In this document: one piece after another, positions 39,013 to 39,541 of the stretch
Layout of the letters: the number at the start of each line of letters is the position of its first letter
Position numbering within the stretch: position 1 is the stretch's first letter
DNA from: a virus
Virus record (IMG/VR): IMGVR_UViG_3300032294_003279
Coordinates: 1 to 39,541 of that record
Strand: one strand, 5' to 3'
Length of the DNA: 39,541 bases
The notes under the pieces: generated by a model
Told to the model about the DNA's origin: nothing
Seen by the model: only the letters and a program-made list of their open reading frames with translations
Database searches by the model: none
Program-made: the position numbers and the translations under genes

Positions 39013-39263
39013 AAATACGCCCCCACTTCAACCCGACCTTTGGAAGATGGAAAACCGCACCCTACGGAAGGAACCAGAATGAAAGAACCCGAATGGAGAA
39101 AATGTCTGAGATGTGGAAAGCGTTTCACCGAAGAGTCTCTGCTCTGCTCGGTCTGCGACGCAAAGCCCACAAAGGTAAAAAAGTTGAGGGCGAAAAGATC
39201 AGCCCCGGCACGAAGGCGACGGACCGCCTGAGGGCTCAACTCCACCGGAGGAACAGGCGATGA
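39009..39263 (+). CDS. Basic protein in overlapping frame, 84 aa
   Basis: This frame starts at ATG 39009, overlapping the polymerase stop as ATGA, and ends TGA 39261-39263, overlapping the next ATG. The 84-residue product is very basic, with MKIRPHFNPTFGRWKTAPYG, then EMWKAFHRRVSALLGLRRKA. It overlaps the zinc-ribbon gene (39079-39231) in a different frame over nearly all of that gene. Overlaps at both ends follow the habit of this operon and argue for it; the lack of any recognised domain argues against it. Either both genes are used or one is a chance frame. Confidence 0.4.
   Translation: MKIRPHFNPTFGRWKTAPYGRNQNERTRMEKMSEMWKAFHRRVSALLGLRRKAHKGKKVEGEKISPGTKATDRLRAQLHRRNRR
39079..39231 (+). 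CDS. Zinc-ribbon protein, 50 aa
   Basis: From ATG 39079 (AAGGAA upstream) the 50-residue product has two Cys pairs, KCLRCGKRF (C9, C12) and LLCSVCDAK (C23, C26), spaced as in a zinc ribbon, followed by a basic tail (KKLRAKRSAPARRRRTA). This suggests DNA or RNA binding or contact with host RNA polymerase. It is near the DNA polymerase gene in the early arm. A start at 39040 in the same frame is possible but lacks a good binding site. It shares its bases with a second frame (39009-39263); the metal-binding pattern makes this the more convincing of the two. Confidence 0.7.
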   Translation: MKEPEWRKCLRCGKRFTEESLLCSVCDAKPTKVKKLRAKRSAPARRRRTA

Positions 39264-39541
39264 AACTCCCAAGCTGGTGGCCGCACGACCCCTGGGATTG
39301 TACGCACAATGAGCGCACATTGGAGCAGGAGCGCCTTGTCGGGAGGCTTGGCATCCTGACCAAGCGGATCGAGCAACTGGAAATCCAGTTTGCGGGGCTC
39401 TACGACTCGGGCTGCGAACTGATGGGAAGGATCAAGTCCCTGGAAAACCAGATGCTCTGGAACCAACCGGTCGAAACAAACGACCGGATTGCGGAAGCCG
39501 TCCGGAAAGAGCGCGACGCCAACAACGCCAACAGAAAACCC
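39260..39541 (+). CDS. Coiled-coil protein, truncated at the window edge
   Basis: The frame starts at ATG 39260 with GGAGGAACAG upstream and stays open to the right edge (94 residues visible). The N-terminus is aromatic (MKLPSWWPHDPWDCTHNERT), followed by a helix with a coiled-coil pattern (LVGRLGILTKRIEQLEIQFA, then LMGRIKSLENQML). The rest is cut off. I recognise no family. It continues the early operon past the polymerase and zinc-ribbon genes. Confidence 0.65.
   Translation, partial: MKLPSWWPHDPWDCTHNERTLEQERLVGRLGILTKRIEQLEIQFAGLYDSGCELMGRIKSLENQMLWNQPVETNDRIAEAVRKERDANNANRKP

Overview
This window is a continuous piece of a temperate, tailed double-stranded DNA phage or prophage, roughly mid-50s percent GC by eye. 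Both ends are open: a gene runs off each edge. No ribosomal or tRNA genes, host metabolic genes, IS elements or CRISPR arrays were seen. The host is most likely a Gram-negative (diderm) bacterium, because the lysis cassette holds a lipoprotein plus C-terminal membrane-anchor protein of unimolecular spanin type. The integrase C-terminus resembles a tyrosine recombinase family that I associate with Verrucomicrobia; this host guess is recollection and inference only.

The layout is two divergent arms separated by a 272-bp control region (29300-29571). The left arm (29299 down to 1, all minus strand) is the virion and lysis arm. In transcription order it holds large terminase, portal, a 95-aa protein, a scaffold-like protein, two paralogous LamG-type appendage proteins, a glycosyltransferase-like protein, a 90-aa protein, a beta-helix protein, and the major capsid protein behind its own structured leader. 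A strong hairpin follows. Then come small proteins, a lysis cassette (XhlA-like protein, u-spanin, three-segment membrane protein, CHAP endolysin) and a PD-(D/E)XK nuclease-like protein. The tail block follows: an 800-aa nozzle-like protein, three tandem tail-collar proteins, a 427-aa internally duplicated adaptor-like protein, a tail fibre, an RCC1 beta-propeller protein, small fibre modules, a glycine-rich protein, and a truncated helical protein at the left edge. No tape-measure or sheath gene is visible, which fits a podovirus better than a sipho- or myovirus, although the genome continues to the left.

The right arm (29572 to the end, plus strand) starts with a tyrosine integrase, two small ribbon-helix-helix proteins and a helix-turn-helix excisionase-like protein. 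A tightly overlapping early operon follows: RuvC-like resolvase, SNF2-type helicase, Cas4/RecB-like (DUF2800-like) nuclease, a candidate ssDNA-binding protein, a possible nucleotide-metabolism protein, several tiny coiled-coil or membrane proteins, family A DNA polymerase with 3'-5' exonuclease, and a zinc-ribbon protein. Genes are joined mainly by ATGA-type overlaps.

The signals most worth a second look are: a 10-bp motif, TGTCAAGATT, repeated only in control regions; a structured leader ahead of the capsid gene with a 17-bp near-repeat; the hairpin that would hide the ribosome binding site of the gene after the capsid block; an internal duplication in the adaptor-like protein; and several small genes that simple length cut-offs miss (6318-6446, 31081-31260, 33399-33575, 36123-36278, 36732-36851).
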